Source: Denticeps clupeoides (lineage: Eukaryota > Chordata > Actinopteri > Clupeiformes > Denticipitidae). Taken from it: a DNA stretch of 64,000 bases. Position 1 is the first letter of the stretch, and each line of letters opens with the position of its first letter. This document shows positions 26,046 through 56,544 of the stretch, piece after piece. The notes under the pieces are model-generated. The model searched no databases. It was not told where the DNA came from and saw only the letters and a list, made by a program, of their open reading frames with translations. Location of the stretch: assembly GCF_900700375.1 (NCBI RefSeq), contig NC_041719.1, positions 7,253,584-7,317,583 on the forward strand, written 5' to 3'. The translations under genes and the position numbers were made by a program.

Positions 26046-27693
26046 TCATGGAGAGATACTGACCTTATATAAACTGCACACAAGGCTGAAGAGCGAGGAC
26101 ATGGCCCCATCTTCCCAATCGTCTCTGTATTCCTGGTAACGTTAGAAACGGAAAGTTCGTAGTGTCAATATATGCACGGCGTACGCGCGACACATTGCGG
26201 ACCGCCCTCTGAGGAGCTCCTCACCCCGTTGAAAGTCACCCAGGGTACGTGGGTGTGTGCTGGCTCCAGGAAGCGAGTCTTCACTGCATTCTTGTGCATC
26301 AGACTCCTCCCGACCGCTCCGGTTGCACAGGATGAAATGGTCTCCCACCGAACCGATGGGGCGTACAGCTGGAGGCACTGAGAGGTCAAACGGGGTTCAT
26401 AATTAACGTGGATGTACGTCAAAGGATCTTAAGGTCAGAGAGGGCAGTTAACATGCAATCTAATACAAAAGAACTGCTGTAAGGAACATTTAAAAAATGG
26501 GAACAGTTACATGATTTTAATAAATTCATAGGAGTTTAGTCCTGAAAAAAAAAAAAAAAAAACACTTACGAGCTGTGCAGCTTTCAGGACATCAGAAGAC
26601 GACTCCATGCAGTAGATGATCTGAAATGCTACATGGTCCACAGCATGGATTATGCAAGACTGGGAGAGGAAAAAATAAATAAATTCAAAACTCCATTAAG
26701 AATATCAAAATCTGCAGAGCTTCAGGTCTCACCTCCAGCATGTTACCAAGGCACTCGTTCTCTCCGTGTTGACAGATGACAGAGTTCTGTCGTTCCTGTG
26801 GAGACGATGAAGTGCTTTCAAAATGCTTGTCAAGACCAGGCAAAGGCCTGTAAGTCGGAGCATCCCCTTTAAGGTAGTACCTCAGCATTGCCATAAGGAA
26901 CCAGATGGACCTTCATGATGTCCTTCAACATGGTCCACGTAGGGAACAGCTGCTCAGTCAGGAAGGCCCGGCAGCCAGGACAAAGGCTTTCATAGTACAG
27001 GGTCACCTCCAGGGCCGGAACGTCGGAGTTCGGCTTGGTGCTGTTAAGCTCCAAACACTGTTTCTGAACCTAGATCGGAGGGGAAAAAAAATCCCAGTAC
27101 GAAGCTACAAACCTGCACACCAAAAAAAAAGCTGAAGTCGACGTTGTAGACGCACAGAGCAGAAGAGCAAAGCGACAGGCCGATAATGAGATCAAGATCC
27201 ACCTGATTACCAGCACATGACGGGCAAATTAGGAACCCCTGGCACTTCATTTTAAAAGCATGATGTTCATAACGACGAGCAGGCAGAGGATCTTACTGTA
27301 GAAAAAAAAATAAATCCCCCTATCTACGCAGATAGTAAAGGCATTAATTTCACAACCTGTACTTTTTACAAATATAGTTTTTCACGTGACCATACAGACT
27401 TCAACATAATCTAGAGCACTCTCTCATTAACTAAATAATTAGAGCATCTAGAAGGTCAATGGGCAATATAATTTACATTAGTTATAATGTAAAGTGTAAC
27501 GCGTTCACAATTTGAACCTCGTACTTGAGGTGGGGTGATTGGTTCGACTCACCTCACATTCTATTGCAATTTCCAAAGACCTGCACCACTGGGACGGTGG
27601 GTACCCGCACGACGGCTTGTGACTCGCTCTGCTGCGGCAAATCCCGCACAGGAGGGACAAGAGGAGCGTCCAGCAGAAGAGAACCTCCATCAC
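26046..27693 (-). CDS. ifi30: Gamma-interferon-inducible lysosomal thiol reductase (GILT)
   Basis: GILT reduces protein disulfides in the acidic lysosome and so helps MHC class II antigen processing. Six exons: 27553-27693, 26881-27069, 26733-26795, 26570-26659, 26225-26377, 26046-26132, giving 240 residues (human about 250). Order: signal peptide ([13 protein letters not shown]); a saposin-A-like cysteine motif (CGYPPSQWC ... IECEVQKQC, residues about 29-52); thioredoxin-like active site LCPGCRAF (CxxC at 77-80); the GILT signature [16 protein letters not shown], which matches C-Q-H-G-x2-E-C-x2-N-x4-C across the exon 3/4 junction; then CLQLYAP and HVPWVTFNG. The start at 27693 has a second Met directly after it. 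It sits between pars2 and pik3r2; linkage to pik3r2 matches human 19p13.11. Confidence 0.93.
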
Positions 27694-27961
27694 GTTCCCA
27701 TCGGGATCCGGAGTGTCTGGCCGGGGAAGTGGGCGTGGCGAGCAGGTCGTTACGGAAGCTCCTCCTTCCCATGATCCATCCAGCGCTCCACCAATCAGTG
27801 ATGCCGGATGATCGATTAAAAAAAAAAAAAAAATTAATGTGTTTCTTTACCCCTTGTTCTTAACAAGCATGGTCACCACACCTAAATCATTCCTAAAAAT
27901 AAAAAGAGGACTACTTAATATGTCCTTAATGAGCCCTTGCTCATTAGATTAGATGCTCAGC
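27694..27961. other. ifi30 upstream region
   Basis: This should contain the ifi30 promoter. There is a poly(A) run on the plus strand at about 27819-27834. I see no convincing interferon-response element by eye. Confidence 0.3.
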
Positions 27962-28035
27962 ATCTTGGTGGAAGGGGATTTGAACCGGCAACCTTCTGAT
28001 GACGGTTCCTTTACCGCTAGGCCGACACTGCCCCA
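27962..28035 (-). repeat. tRNA-like SINE head (family A type), next to 5S sequence
   Basis: On the minus strand: GGGGCAGTGTCGGCCTAGCG (A-box region) and GGTTGCCGGTTCAAATCCCC (B box). It begins only 6 nt past the end of the 5S-like sequence. The body that follows does not match the usual family A body. Confidence 0.65.
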
Positions 28036-28040
28036 TAGTT

Positions 28041-28161
28041 AAAGCTTGCACCACCTGGTATTCGCAGGCAGTCTCCCATCCAAGTACTAACCAGGCCCAA
28101 GCCTTCTTAGCTTTCGAGATCAGACGAGATCGGGCGTTCTGCGGCTGGTATGGCCGTAAGC
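28041..28161 (-). rRNA. 5S rRNA-like sequence, probable pseudogene or 5S-derived SINE head
   Basis: The minus strand reads GCTTACGGCCATACCA ... GATCTCGTCTGATCTCG ... GGTTAGTACTTGGATGGGAG ... ACCAGGTGGTGCAAGCTTT, a full 121-nt 5S rRNA. By eye it differs from the vertebrate 5S consensus at about 12-13 positions, some in the internal control region (GCTAAGAAGG rather than GCTAAGCAGG). No T-run terminator follows. A functional gene is unlikely; it is a pseudogene or part of a 5S-tRNA composite SINE. Confidence 0.8.
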
Positions 28162-30603
28162 AAGAATGTAAGAATATATGTATGTATAAAGTGGATATAT
28201 ATACTCATATTGTGCTTCCGTGTACTGTGTATATGTTGCAAACCTGTAGAATAGCTCCGGTTGAACTGGGGGTAATGTGTGACATCACTACAAGCCAAAA
28301 AAAACAGACTGAAATGAATATTTGGCTTTGGCAAGATCAAATCAGAGGCTAAGGGTTTGTGTTTTGAATGATGTAAAAATGATTTCGTGGTCCTACACAA
28401 CATTTAAAATGAGGGCAAATAGTAAAACCAGGCCACATGCATTAGTTTTACCAGCATTTAGGGACATTGTGTAAGGGCATTTGATAAATGCCATAAATGT
28501 AAATATTATTTACATTATTATTTGTGCTCTATAAAAAGTTATATATACACACACATTACTGAGCTAGACCCCCAGGAGAAATCTGTTCAAACAAAAAAAA
28601 ACACTCAAAGACAGGCAGGCAAGTTATCAATAATGCTTTAATTTTTTCTTATGACTGTACCAAACAAAACTGAAGTACCAGTCTGAGACAAACACAATGT
28701 TAGCGCAAGCTGGAAATTGGATAAACAATGCATCTGTGGACTGAAATTCAATAAAAGTAACATTACCTAAATACATACTGTAAGGAATATTGAGTACACC
28801 CAGTAAGATCATGCTGGATTTCAAACAGTGCTCCCTCTCAATATTCAATTGCACTTAAAATGGAATTTACTTCCTCACAACCATCATTATATTTTAAAAC
28901 GGGGAGTTTCATATAAAATTATATAGTTTATATTCTAACAAAAGTTGACTGGTGAGGCAAGGCAAATGAAATGTCAGGCAAATTAAGATTTGTGAAAGTT
29001 TCTAGATTCTTGATTTGTAATAAAATGCCATTGCCATCTCACATCATTTCAGATTTCTACAGTGGGAAATCTGGATTCAAGTCAAGGAACACAATTACTG
29101 TTTGTCAAACAAAACTTTAAAGTGACAGGACATATGGTCAATTTTTAAAATGAAGAAAAATAAATCAGATAATTTAAATATAAAAAATATATAATGTCCC
29201 TGATTCTGACTGCCTTTTGGAACTGTTTATTAAAAAAAAAAAAAAAAAAACAGTTCAGTTGCTTTTGCTCCATCAAGTAAGCACCAGAATCCACATCGTC
29301 AGTCATCACATCAGACAATAAATGGTGAGGAGGTGGAAAGATATTCAACTTACTTCCTAACCACCTGCATGCTGTTCAAAAAAAAAAAAAGAAACATAGC
29401 AACAAAATCTTCAAGTTTAAAAAAGTGAAATTGGGACAAGAATATATTAAAACTGCCGAGAGAATACAGAAGTTAGTCAAGAGACAGATTTTCTTTCCTC
29501 CCCATCTACGAGATTACTTAGCAATTGTAAACATATGTATTCTAAATGCTTGGAAGATAACAAAACAAAACACACACACACACACACAAAAATCAAGCTA
29601 GCTTATTTACCATAGATTTTTCTTCTGGTTATAGGAAATAAAAAATTAACATAAGAACGTAGACAAGTTTAATGGCTTTACAAGTAAGCCAATATCAAAC
29701 GGACCAAAACCGGCACCAGATCTCCAATGCCATCGTTGTTATGACACACTACAGAGGTCCATTTTCTAAGAAGCCTTTTTTCAAAACTATCAAATGATGT
29801 TATTATGCATCATGATCTCGAGACCAAGAGAAGTCTTAGTTTTAAAAAAATAAAATCCTTCCATATACATCATCTCATTAAGCATGTATCTTTGTAGTGC
29901 ACCCTAATGCAACTACTCTCTCACACCCGCACACACTCATACAGACACACACACACACACACACACACATGCACGCAGGGCTCATTTGCTGTAGCTGAAA
30001 ATTCAGAAAAATCCATTCTTGCTACTATAGCATTGGCATCTCAGGGGATCCATGCCAAATCGAAGCTGGGCTCCAGACCATTTCTAAGACACCTTATCTC
30101 ACTGGTCAGGTCACACGCTGACTGCAGGACTGAAATATTGGTTGTGAAATATGGACAGCAGCGTGGATGTTCTCACATTAAAATACTCTTTTCAGATTGT
30201 CACAGTTTTCAATGATCTTCCTCTCTGAAACCTAACAGCCAATCAGCCGGGCACTGCTGAAAGCTATATACAGTAGTCCACAGTAGAGAAAGTGTCCTGA
30301 TCTGCTACACGAAGAACGCAAACAAGCTGGATTATGTTCAAGCCATTGGTGACAGTGATCAAGCCAATGTTGTCCCATTCTCCAGGGTTACTGTAAACAC
30401 AGCATTTTTAAAACGAGCACTACGGAAAAAAAAAAAAAAAAAAGCAAAAGTTATAGTGTTCCTAAGCAACCCCACATCTCAAGCACTGACATACTAGCAG
30501 CCACAAATCCTTAAAAAAGCGCACAACTCGAAGGAAGAAACAAAAAAAAAAAAAAGTTGTGTGCAAATCCTATATGGGCCCCTGTTTCTCCTCTATATGC
30601 AAT

Positions 30604-30639
<36 letters not shown>

Positions 30640-32964
30640 ATATACTGTACACAATCTCGAAACAGTATCAACGATCTCACAGAGTGTCTTTTCCTACGCA
30701 ACACCTCGTATATAAGACAGGCGTCGTGCTGTAAAGCCAGGCGTAAAAAATAAAGTCTTTCTTTTATTTCATACCTGATAATGTAAGAATGTGCACTGTT
30801 CTATAAAGACATTTCTGCTGCAATAACCCAGCTAAAACAGTGTACACCGTATGTACTGAATATGCCGACACGCTGCACAGAAGCCATATATATATAAATA
30901 TATATATGAAAATACTGCATAAAAGGACTGAGCGACATATCCTGGCTGAGACAGGCTACTGTAACCATGGCAACCTCAAGCCAGCTTCCTCCCATCCTCA
31001 GCCGTTCAGTCAAAAATGCTACTATGTTTTGCATAAATGAAAACAATGGCAACTAGACAAGAGAGACGACCGAAACGTCAACTTGCTCCTTATACTCAGA
31101 ACTCCTCGTATTTAGCTTCTGACTGGGGTTCTTCTCAAATCACCAGCTAGTGTCCTTGTTTCGTAAAAGGTCCGTGGGAAGTGAGGGACGAGTTTACTGA
31201 CCTTATTGCAGTCACGGGTAAAGCACCTGACAACCACAAAATCTGACTGCTAGACAGTGAATACTTACTCTGAGCACAGAAAAAAAAAAAAAAAAAACAC
31301 ACACACAACAATGGATCTCACATTGACAAAGAACATCATTTTTTAGCTGTTATCACTGTATTTTGTGTGCGTGAATACACAGAGACAGCAGCCAAAATAT
31401 TAATGCAAATCATGCCTAGGCTTGCATAAAAAAATAAAATAAAATAAAAACAAGTGTGAAGAATGATGACGGGGGTGGTGGTGATGATGATGATGATGAT
31501 GATGACTGTGGTGGTGGTCATGGACACAACAAGGTACGGTAAAAAAAGGCACTTCTCTCTCTTGGACCCCAAAAATAAAGAGGAAAAAAAACAAAAAAAC
31601 ACTCTCATGGACACTCTGATACTCAGAAGCCGTAGAAAGCTTAAGCTTGAAGCACCTTCACAGAAGTTCCTGCACCTATCGCCATGGACACTTACAAAAC
31701 CAGTGTCAGAAATGTTCTAGAAAAATATGTTGTTTTTTTAAAGCAGAGTACTGTGTCATTTCTTCTAAAACTATACTCCATTCTTGATTATGCTGCTTTC
31801 AACGGAATCACTTTTGCTACAGGCAATAAAAAAAATAAGACAAGGATAACAAACCCCTCTCTCAACCAAACAGAAAAATGGATCGACCTTTTGTATACGA
31901 GACTAGTAACAGTGGCTGAAATACAAGTCTAAGGTATTTTTCTTCAATGTCTCACATCAGAGCTGAAATATGTGCATATACTGTACATATATGCATATAT
32001 AAATCACAAGAACACACACAATCTGGTGGAAGATCAACCAGATGCTCTTTCTTCTCTGGTGTGGGGTATATTTTATGTACAGCCCACAGCATGACCAGAG
32101 GAGTCTAGAGGGGGAAGGGAAGGGATACACGACAAAGTATACACCTCGCTCATCCAGAAAGATGTTCACTGGGGGTCAGGAGCATGAATCTGTCTAATAA
32201 GCTGCATGAATGATACTCATTCTGATATATATATAATTGTTTTTTTTTTGTTTTTTTTTTTTTTTTAAAGAAAACTCGCTATAAAAGAGGAAGAGTCCTT
32301 GTCAATCGTAATGCCATCTATGTGACAGCTTGAGCATTAAGAACAGAAAACGTGGTTCCGTCTGCTGTAGAAGTTCTTGTTCAGTATGAGAGAAACTGCC
32401 ACAGCATTTTAGCTCAGTTGCCCCCTGTACTTCATACATTGCCTAATGCTACACCTTAAAACCCCGCCTAATAGTGTAACAGGCATTTGAATTGATAATT
32501 GTCATGAAAATGCCACCTCTATGCCATTCGAGAAAAGAACGGTTTTATCAAGTGAAGTCAAGAAATAATGAAAAGCTTTCAGCAAATGGATGTTTCTTCA
32601 CAGGTCGCATCCTGAAGCTGAAGCTTTAACAATCAAGAAAGGTATTTCGCTTTGCTACCTAAAGGGCTTCACAAAAACTGAAATTCCTTCGCAAATCAAA
32701 AGAACAGGGCTTCTCCACCCCTGGGATTCAGACCGCTGGACACCTTCGGGGGAGCCTGGACCTGAGCTCACGGGTCATCTGGCAAAATGTGCTGAAGGAA
32801 ATAATCTGGCACAGTTCTCCAGGACCGGGGTGAACTGGGAATAGTGAGATCCTGCGGGCCGCAGTCCTGGTCCACAGCTCCCCAGCGCCTGTATTTTACA
32901 AAGTGATGGGTCCGTCCCTGTCACGCGGCCTCTTGGGTGTGTGTTTGTTCGTGCTGTGCGGAGT
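28162..32964 (-). other. Probable long 3'UTR of pik3r2 plus intergenic spacer
   Basis: No coding frame here resembles a protein. The segment follows the pik3r2 stop and is AT-rich with CA runs (29942-29970, 30606-30637), poly(A) tracts and a GAT/GGT triplet run at 31480-31520. Minus-strand poly(A) signals (TTTATT or TTTAAT on plus) occur near 30763, 29225 and 28633. The most distal would give a 3'UTR of about 4.3 kb. A SINE-tail remnant sits at about 28440-28505. Confidence 0.4.
30606..30637. repeat. (CA)n microsatellite
   Basis: An uninterrupted CA run of about 16 units in the presumed pik3r2 3'UTR. Confidence 0.9.
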
Positions 32965-50466
<17,502 letters not shown>

Positions 50467-53400
50467 TCACAGATTTGTGCCGGTGAATGAAGCAAAAACA
50501 AAAATCTCAAACCGGCCAAAAACAAAATACTGGTGCCTATACAGCCAAATTATAGTGGAGAATGTGGCGGTGCTGGAATGGTTAGACTCCTTCCGGCGCT
50601 ATTATCAGCTGTGAGAAAGAAGAAGCATTTCGGATTTGTGCATTCAACATGGAGGAGGAGGAGGAAGAGGAGGAGGCTGAGGGGGGCGCCCAGCTGAATT
50701 GTGGGAGCTCAGAGCTGGCCGGTGTTGATGGGATGAAGTGCTTTCCTCAGCTTGAACCCGCGATTGAGCCAGACAATGGAGCACAGCGATAGCATTGGCA
50801 ACATGCTCCTCAGGATAGCCCGGAACAACGGCAAGGAAACGTGTCAAAAGGTTTGAACGACAAAGGCAGCAGTCGTCCACTCTTCTGACCTGCTGCTGCT
50901 CAATCTTCCCTGTATGCTGGTTGCAAAGTCTGCAAAAAAAAAAAAAAAAAGCCAACAAACAAAAAAAATTGAGTTCTGCTAGTAAGCAATGGTCAGATTT
51001 TGCACAAGCAGAACTAAACGACTTTCCTTCCCCCCCCGATAAAAAAATTAATAAATGCCCGTGGTAACCTGTCCGCATGCTGAAATGTAGCCTATAGACT
51101 GCTGTCCGGTACTGGCACGAGGATTTACCTTCTGGCTCTGTGTTCCTCTTCCCTGAAAACACATCCAAACGCATTCAACAGAAGCACTGAAGACTTCAGA
51201 CGAACACCACGACCCAGCAAAGAGTCTCACTGTGATTTGCGCAACGGCTCTTTTGAATAAGAGCAAGGAATGACGTCACCGCACTGCGTTGAAGGCGTTT
51301 ATTTTTTTTATTCTTATTAAAAACCTCAGTGACCTACATGGAGACACAGAACAATGCACAAGACACAAAATGTACGTACATGTATCTTTTTAAATCTGTA
51401 CTAAACCTGCAGCTTTGCGCAGAAATGTAAAAACAAAAAAAAAAATTGCATTCTCTCCTTTGCAGCTATGCAAGCAATGACAGCCAAGCCAAGACTGTGG
51501 TCCCTTGCATTTTTTGACCGTCAGGACCAGGGCTGGAAGTGGACAAATCTAGGTGATGAACTGCATAACCAAAAAATGGCTGTACGCGACATTGCATGGA
51601 TGAGCTCAAAAATTGGAATAAATAGCTGGCAAATATTTAGAGGTAGCTAGGAGAAAAGAAAAGCAAAAATTATACAAAACTACAAAGTCTTACCTACCAT
51701 AATCAATAAACGGCCAAAGAATTTGAAAAAAGTATACGGGAGAAATAAAGCTAGCTGCAGTAAAAAAAAAAAAAAATCAGATGATGTAATATAAGAACAA
51801 CAATTCACGTAATATAAGAACATCAATATTGCATATTTAAAACGAGTCAATAAATTCCGTTCAATGTCGACTGATTAGAGAACGAAACTGTGTTAGAAGA
51901 AACATAACCTAAACGACAACACAAATCCCTACCAGATTCGAGGCGAACGTAAGGCTCTTCGGAAAGCGTACAAGCAGAATGCAGCAAATAAAGCTGTACC
52001 CTTTCTAACGAGTCGGTCCTGATCAGACAATAACGGCACAGACTGTGAACCTATTGGAAGATGAACCAAAAAGGTTACGTAAGCTCATTGGGAAGTAGGG
52101 CGAGCGAGCCATGACAGTTGGCAAATATATTCTATGGAACTCACAAATGCAATTTGGGCATAAGCAGAGTTTTCGCACTCTTATGGACAGTCCGGGACAG
52201 TCATCGCACGATGACAGTTTTGTTGGGGATGCACCAGACCAGCCAAATCAACATTTCTTTTATTCAAATAGCCTGACCTTGACTGTAGTGGCTTTGGATC
52301 CAATGCAATTCTTTATGGTAATAGCGCACCTATAGGGCAAGCATCTCACCTTAGCCGAAGGAACCAAAGCCTGCTCGAACCAGACCTGTTAAACCGAATG
52401 GCTTTCCTAAGTCGCCTATCAATGGCGACAGTATGCGGGCATGCACACATTCCTATGACGCATGTTTATTCTTTTTTTTATGCCCACCTTCCTCCACCCG
52501 AACCGGCTTTTACACTTAAAACGACAACGATGACAACAACAACTGTGTTGAAGTAGCGTTAAAGCAGCGCACAGCATCACGGAGCAACACTCACCCAACC
52601 GGACGGGCACAGTGGGCTCATGCTTCCACAACCTCTGTGTGCAGGGAAAAGGTGCCAGGGTAGACACGTGGCACAGATGCATCCAACCACAGGCCCGGAT
52701 CCTCACGCCATCCTTAACCCCCTCAACACCCCCACCCCCTCCTAGCTTGGCACCCTCCTCCCCACGCCAAACCCCCACCCCGTCCAAAAACTTAAAACAC
52801 CCCATCGAAAACTCCCTCTGTCCTTCTGCCGTCTTCAGTGCCCGGACGTTACCCACGTGACGCGCGGGGCGGCAGAACCTGCGTGGAGACCTCTGCCTGT
52901 CGTCCATTTGAAAAAAGCAGCCGCTTCTCGTTCACAAACTTCTTTCAAAAAGACTTTGGGGGAGGAAAATCATTCTGCTCATCCCGCATCTATGTCTGCT
53001 ATTGTAATCTGTCTGAAGAACGGCGCGTGTCCATCGCTTCCTCTTCTCCCACTTTTCTTTCTGGGGGGGGGGGTTTCTGTTTCGGGAGTCTCTCGGTGAG
53101 TGGGGGGGAAAGGGACGGAGAGGGAAAGAAGCGAACTAAATAAATAAATAAGAAAAGTCACTGTTGCTAGAGAGAGAGAGAATGCTGCCCAGCCTCCTGC
53201 GTTCCTATTGGGCAGCAGATTGCCATGTGCTCAGGAATCAGCAGAGAAGCCTGAACAAATCAAGGAAATGTTCTAATATTAGAAAATGTATCTAGGCAGC
53301 AGCAGGGCTTTTCACTATAGGACTCCTTACCTTAGTTACACGATTCTTTTGAGCGAATCACAGGCTAGAACATAGGCAAACAGGAGAACTATATAAAAAA

Positions 53401-56400
53401 AAAAACGCTAAAGATATTTATGTTATATATTCAAGGTAGATTTAATTTAATGCACTAACCGAATCTGTCAGGGGCACAGCAGAGCAATTTGATGGTTTGA
53501 TAGAAAACGCACGTTCTAAAATAGTCTCGTGCTTTCTAAACCAATGACCTACATTAGGAAGGGGGTCTCCGAGCCAGACAGCTCGCTGAATGAATGAACC
53601 CTGGTCAGGCTGTGCACCCATTCATAAGAGGAAAAAAAAAAGGCAGACAAGCCCCCCCAAAAACAAAGATGTACAATAAAATAAAAAAATGCACTCAAAC
53701 TTGGAATACTACAAAAACCGAGACACTGCTGAACTTAATATTAATGAAAAGGCTTTTCCTTTTCTATACAGTCATATAATTGAATGTGTGGAAGTTCACT
53801 TTATAGCTTTCGGTTTATGTAATATAGCCTCAATATAAATTAACATTCATAAAGTTATACCATTTATTAATACCACTTTAAAAAAACTAATAATCTTAGG
53901 TATAACAGTAATTTCTTAGTATTGACTATTGGGCAGAAACAAAAACTGAATATTGAGATACATATTACATTATTATTTTATTACACAGACTACCCAGGAG
54001 TGTCACCCTTATTATTTTCACCAACACACCTCTGGGGCAATTAAGCCCAATACACAGTACACAAATATCTCTTAAACCGGAGGATCCCTGCAGAGAGGTA
54101 ATTAATGCCATTTTGCTGAAGTCAATAGTAGATGTTTAGATAGGAGAGTGTTTTTTTATGAAATATGTTGCTAAATTTATACTTCATGCAATCTGCTACA
54201 TTACTGAGAAGTAGAAACAAGAAAATTCATACAAGTATGGACACTCTAAATACTGATGGAAAAAATAGTAATTATGTAATAGTTTTGCATTTCTATGACA
54301 TCTGCCTACATTCAAAGGCCAAAAAAAAAACCTAAGATACAAGAGATGGCGATATATAGATGTCTTCAGTAATTGTCTTCAGTAGTATGTTATTACAAGG
54401 TAATACCAAGTTTTTTTTGCTACTTCTACCTTCAGTTGTTAAGGCCAAGATTTACTGACTAAAATGCATTGGGCCACAATAATTATTTTTAATGCTAATG
54501 GAACTGAAGAGGTTTGGTGGATGATGCAAATTATGACACGATGACATCCTTGACCTTGCATATGTTCTGATAGCATCTTCCTCTGGCAATCAATGTAGAT
54601 TAGCACAAGTGGAGAAAAATCTTTCCCTTCCACCACATGTTCTCTGTGCTAAGCACCACCGCTATCAGAATCATGTTACGAGAAAAATTCAAGAGGGGTT
54701 TCTCCTCCCCCCAGTACAGAATGATGGCAAAATAAGCCATAAATTACAAATTCACAAGCCTTAATAAATCATTTGAAAGGCCCACTAGTACTTTCTCAAG
54801 GCCAAAGTGATAAGTAAATGTAAGCTTAATTTAATTTGATTTAAGGGGATTTGTTAATACTAAACTTTCAGAAAGCAAGAGACTGAGCAAGCACTAAATG
54901 AAATAAAACTATATGAAAGCAACTACCATAAAACTACAGTACTATCAATACCAATAAGCACTACTAAAATCCTATGCAAATATATTGAAATAACATATTT
55001 TGTCTGCATGAGATGAAGCTACTTCTTCCTAGTCATTTTCTTCCCATACTCATGTTTAGAAGGGGTCCCTATAAATGTGCAGGGCTTAAGATTTTTCAGA
55101 CACATCTATGACAGAGCATTAGAAATAAATTATACATATGGTGATAATGCATATGTTACATATAAATGTCAATTGACCAGTTTAAATAATTTCAGTTCAC
55201 TTTGTTCTCTTTAGCAATAAAACAATCATGCCAATATCCTCTGTTGATTGGATTTCCAAAAATAATACTCAATACATGAATGCACTTTTGGCTTTAACAA
55301 ATCAGGGGAGTAAAGAAACTTATTTAATAGTGCATCACTGCAGAGTACCTTGTGTAACAAAACATTGAAAATACATATAGACCCTAAAACAAATAAAACA
55401 AAATATAGAAAAAAAAAGTCTTATTTGAAATTGTGCAATAAATATATTTAACATTTATGGCATTTGGCAGATGCCCTTATCCAGAGAGACTTACAACGTG
55501 CTTTCAAGTTGCCATCGATGAAGTGATCAGTTCTGATGATCTACATGATTAAAGACTGTGTTTATAAAATGATGTGTAAATTTAATCTATGTATGATTTT
55601 TTTTGTTTTAGTAGCTCTAAATGTTAAATTGGAAAGCTTTGTTGTTGCTTATTACAACTCTATTACTGATTATTATTTACTGCCATTAAATGTGCTGCAT
55701 TGAGACCTGAGTACCACAGTTCGAGATCCAAGGTGCATTTAGGTTCTTCAGCTCTGTAGGCTCACATGCACGTCTGTGCTCCCAGTAAACGCTTCCCAAC
55801 CAATCGTGGCCATGCGTGTTAAAAACGTCTAACTGCTGGAACCATTGACGGTTCTGTGATTTGCTATCAAGATATTTGGCATATTTGACCTGCAATAAAG
55901 AACATTACAATGAATACGCAACCAATTAATTAGTGGGCTAACACAAGACCAACTACCACTCAGTGACTAGCCTCCACACTATCAACAGCAAAGCTGTTTC
56001 AAAAAATACGATCTTAAGGCGACCCTAAGATCATAATAAAACTGAAAATCGGTAGTTACTGATGCATTCGTACGCCCCAAAATAGTGTCACCGCTCATTA
56101 GTGGCCCACACTTACACTAATAGTGTTGTTGCAACTTGCAGAAATTATTTCACGAGTAATCCAGACAAATGACATGATGATCGGCTGTATTCATTAGTAT
56201 CATGGCCTCTTCTTACACTGTGTGTTGTAGGGCCGTAATCACATCACTTTCCATCCCGAATTCTCATTATTTTCCTCGTTGTAACATAACAGATGCACTT
56301 TGTCGTATTCGTACTCATGTAGAAGTACAATTTCTTACAAGAATTTAAAACACGACTGCATTTAATTTATAGATTTATCTGGCCGCAGAGGACCTTTCTG

Positions 56401-56544
56401 GAAAATATTTACCCTGAATTTACTATTCTCCAAAAGGAAATATGCACTAAACGGTGCTGTACCCAATTAAAATGTACTTTAATATTACATTTATTTTAAA
56501 TACCACCTCCAATAATGTATTTAGAATAATGGATTATTATTCAC
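50467..56544. other. pik3r2 upstream region, no recognised gene
   Basis: No frame here matches a known protein. A GC-richer stretch at about 52560-52910 and poly(G) at 53064-53074 may be regulatory or part of a 5'UTR exon. A minus-strand stretch at 50644-50830 is GC-rich with a proline run but lacks family features. From 53200 to 56500 the DNA is AT-rich spacer, with one SINE-type tail piece at 55448-55535 and an unexplained spliceable frame at 55686-55889. Confidence 0.4.
55448..55535 (-). repeat. SINE-like tail element, truncated
   Basis: On the minus strand: ACTTCATCGATGGCAACTTG, AAAGCACGTTGTAAGTCTC and TCTGGATAAGGGCATCTGCC. This is the third copy of the 3478-3667 / 4951-5160 family. Confidence 0.7.

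Noticed and set aside
30559-31932. Several 60-90 codon frames, some with His-Thr or Asp/Met repeats
   Set aside because: They are translations of CA and GAT microsatellites in the presumed pik3r2 3'UTR.
50649-50795. Plus-strand small frame with Glu run (MEEEEEEEEAEGG...)
   Set aside because: It is a GAG-repeat translation of 48 codons in pik3r2 5' flank; no support as a gene.
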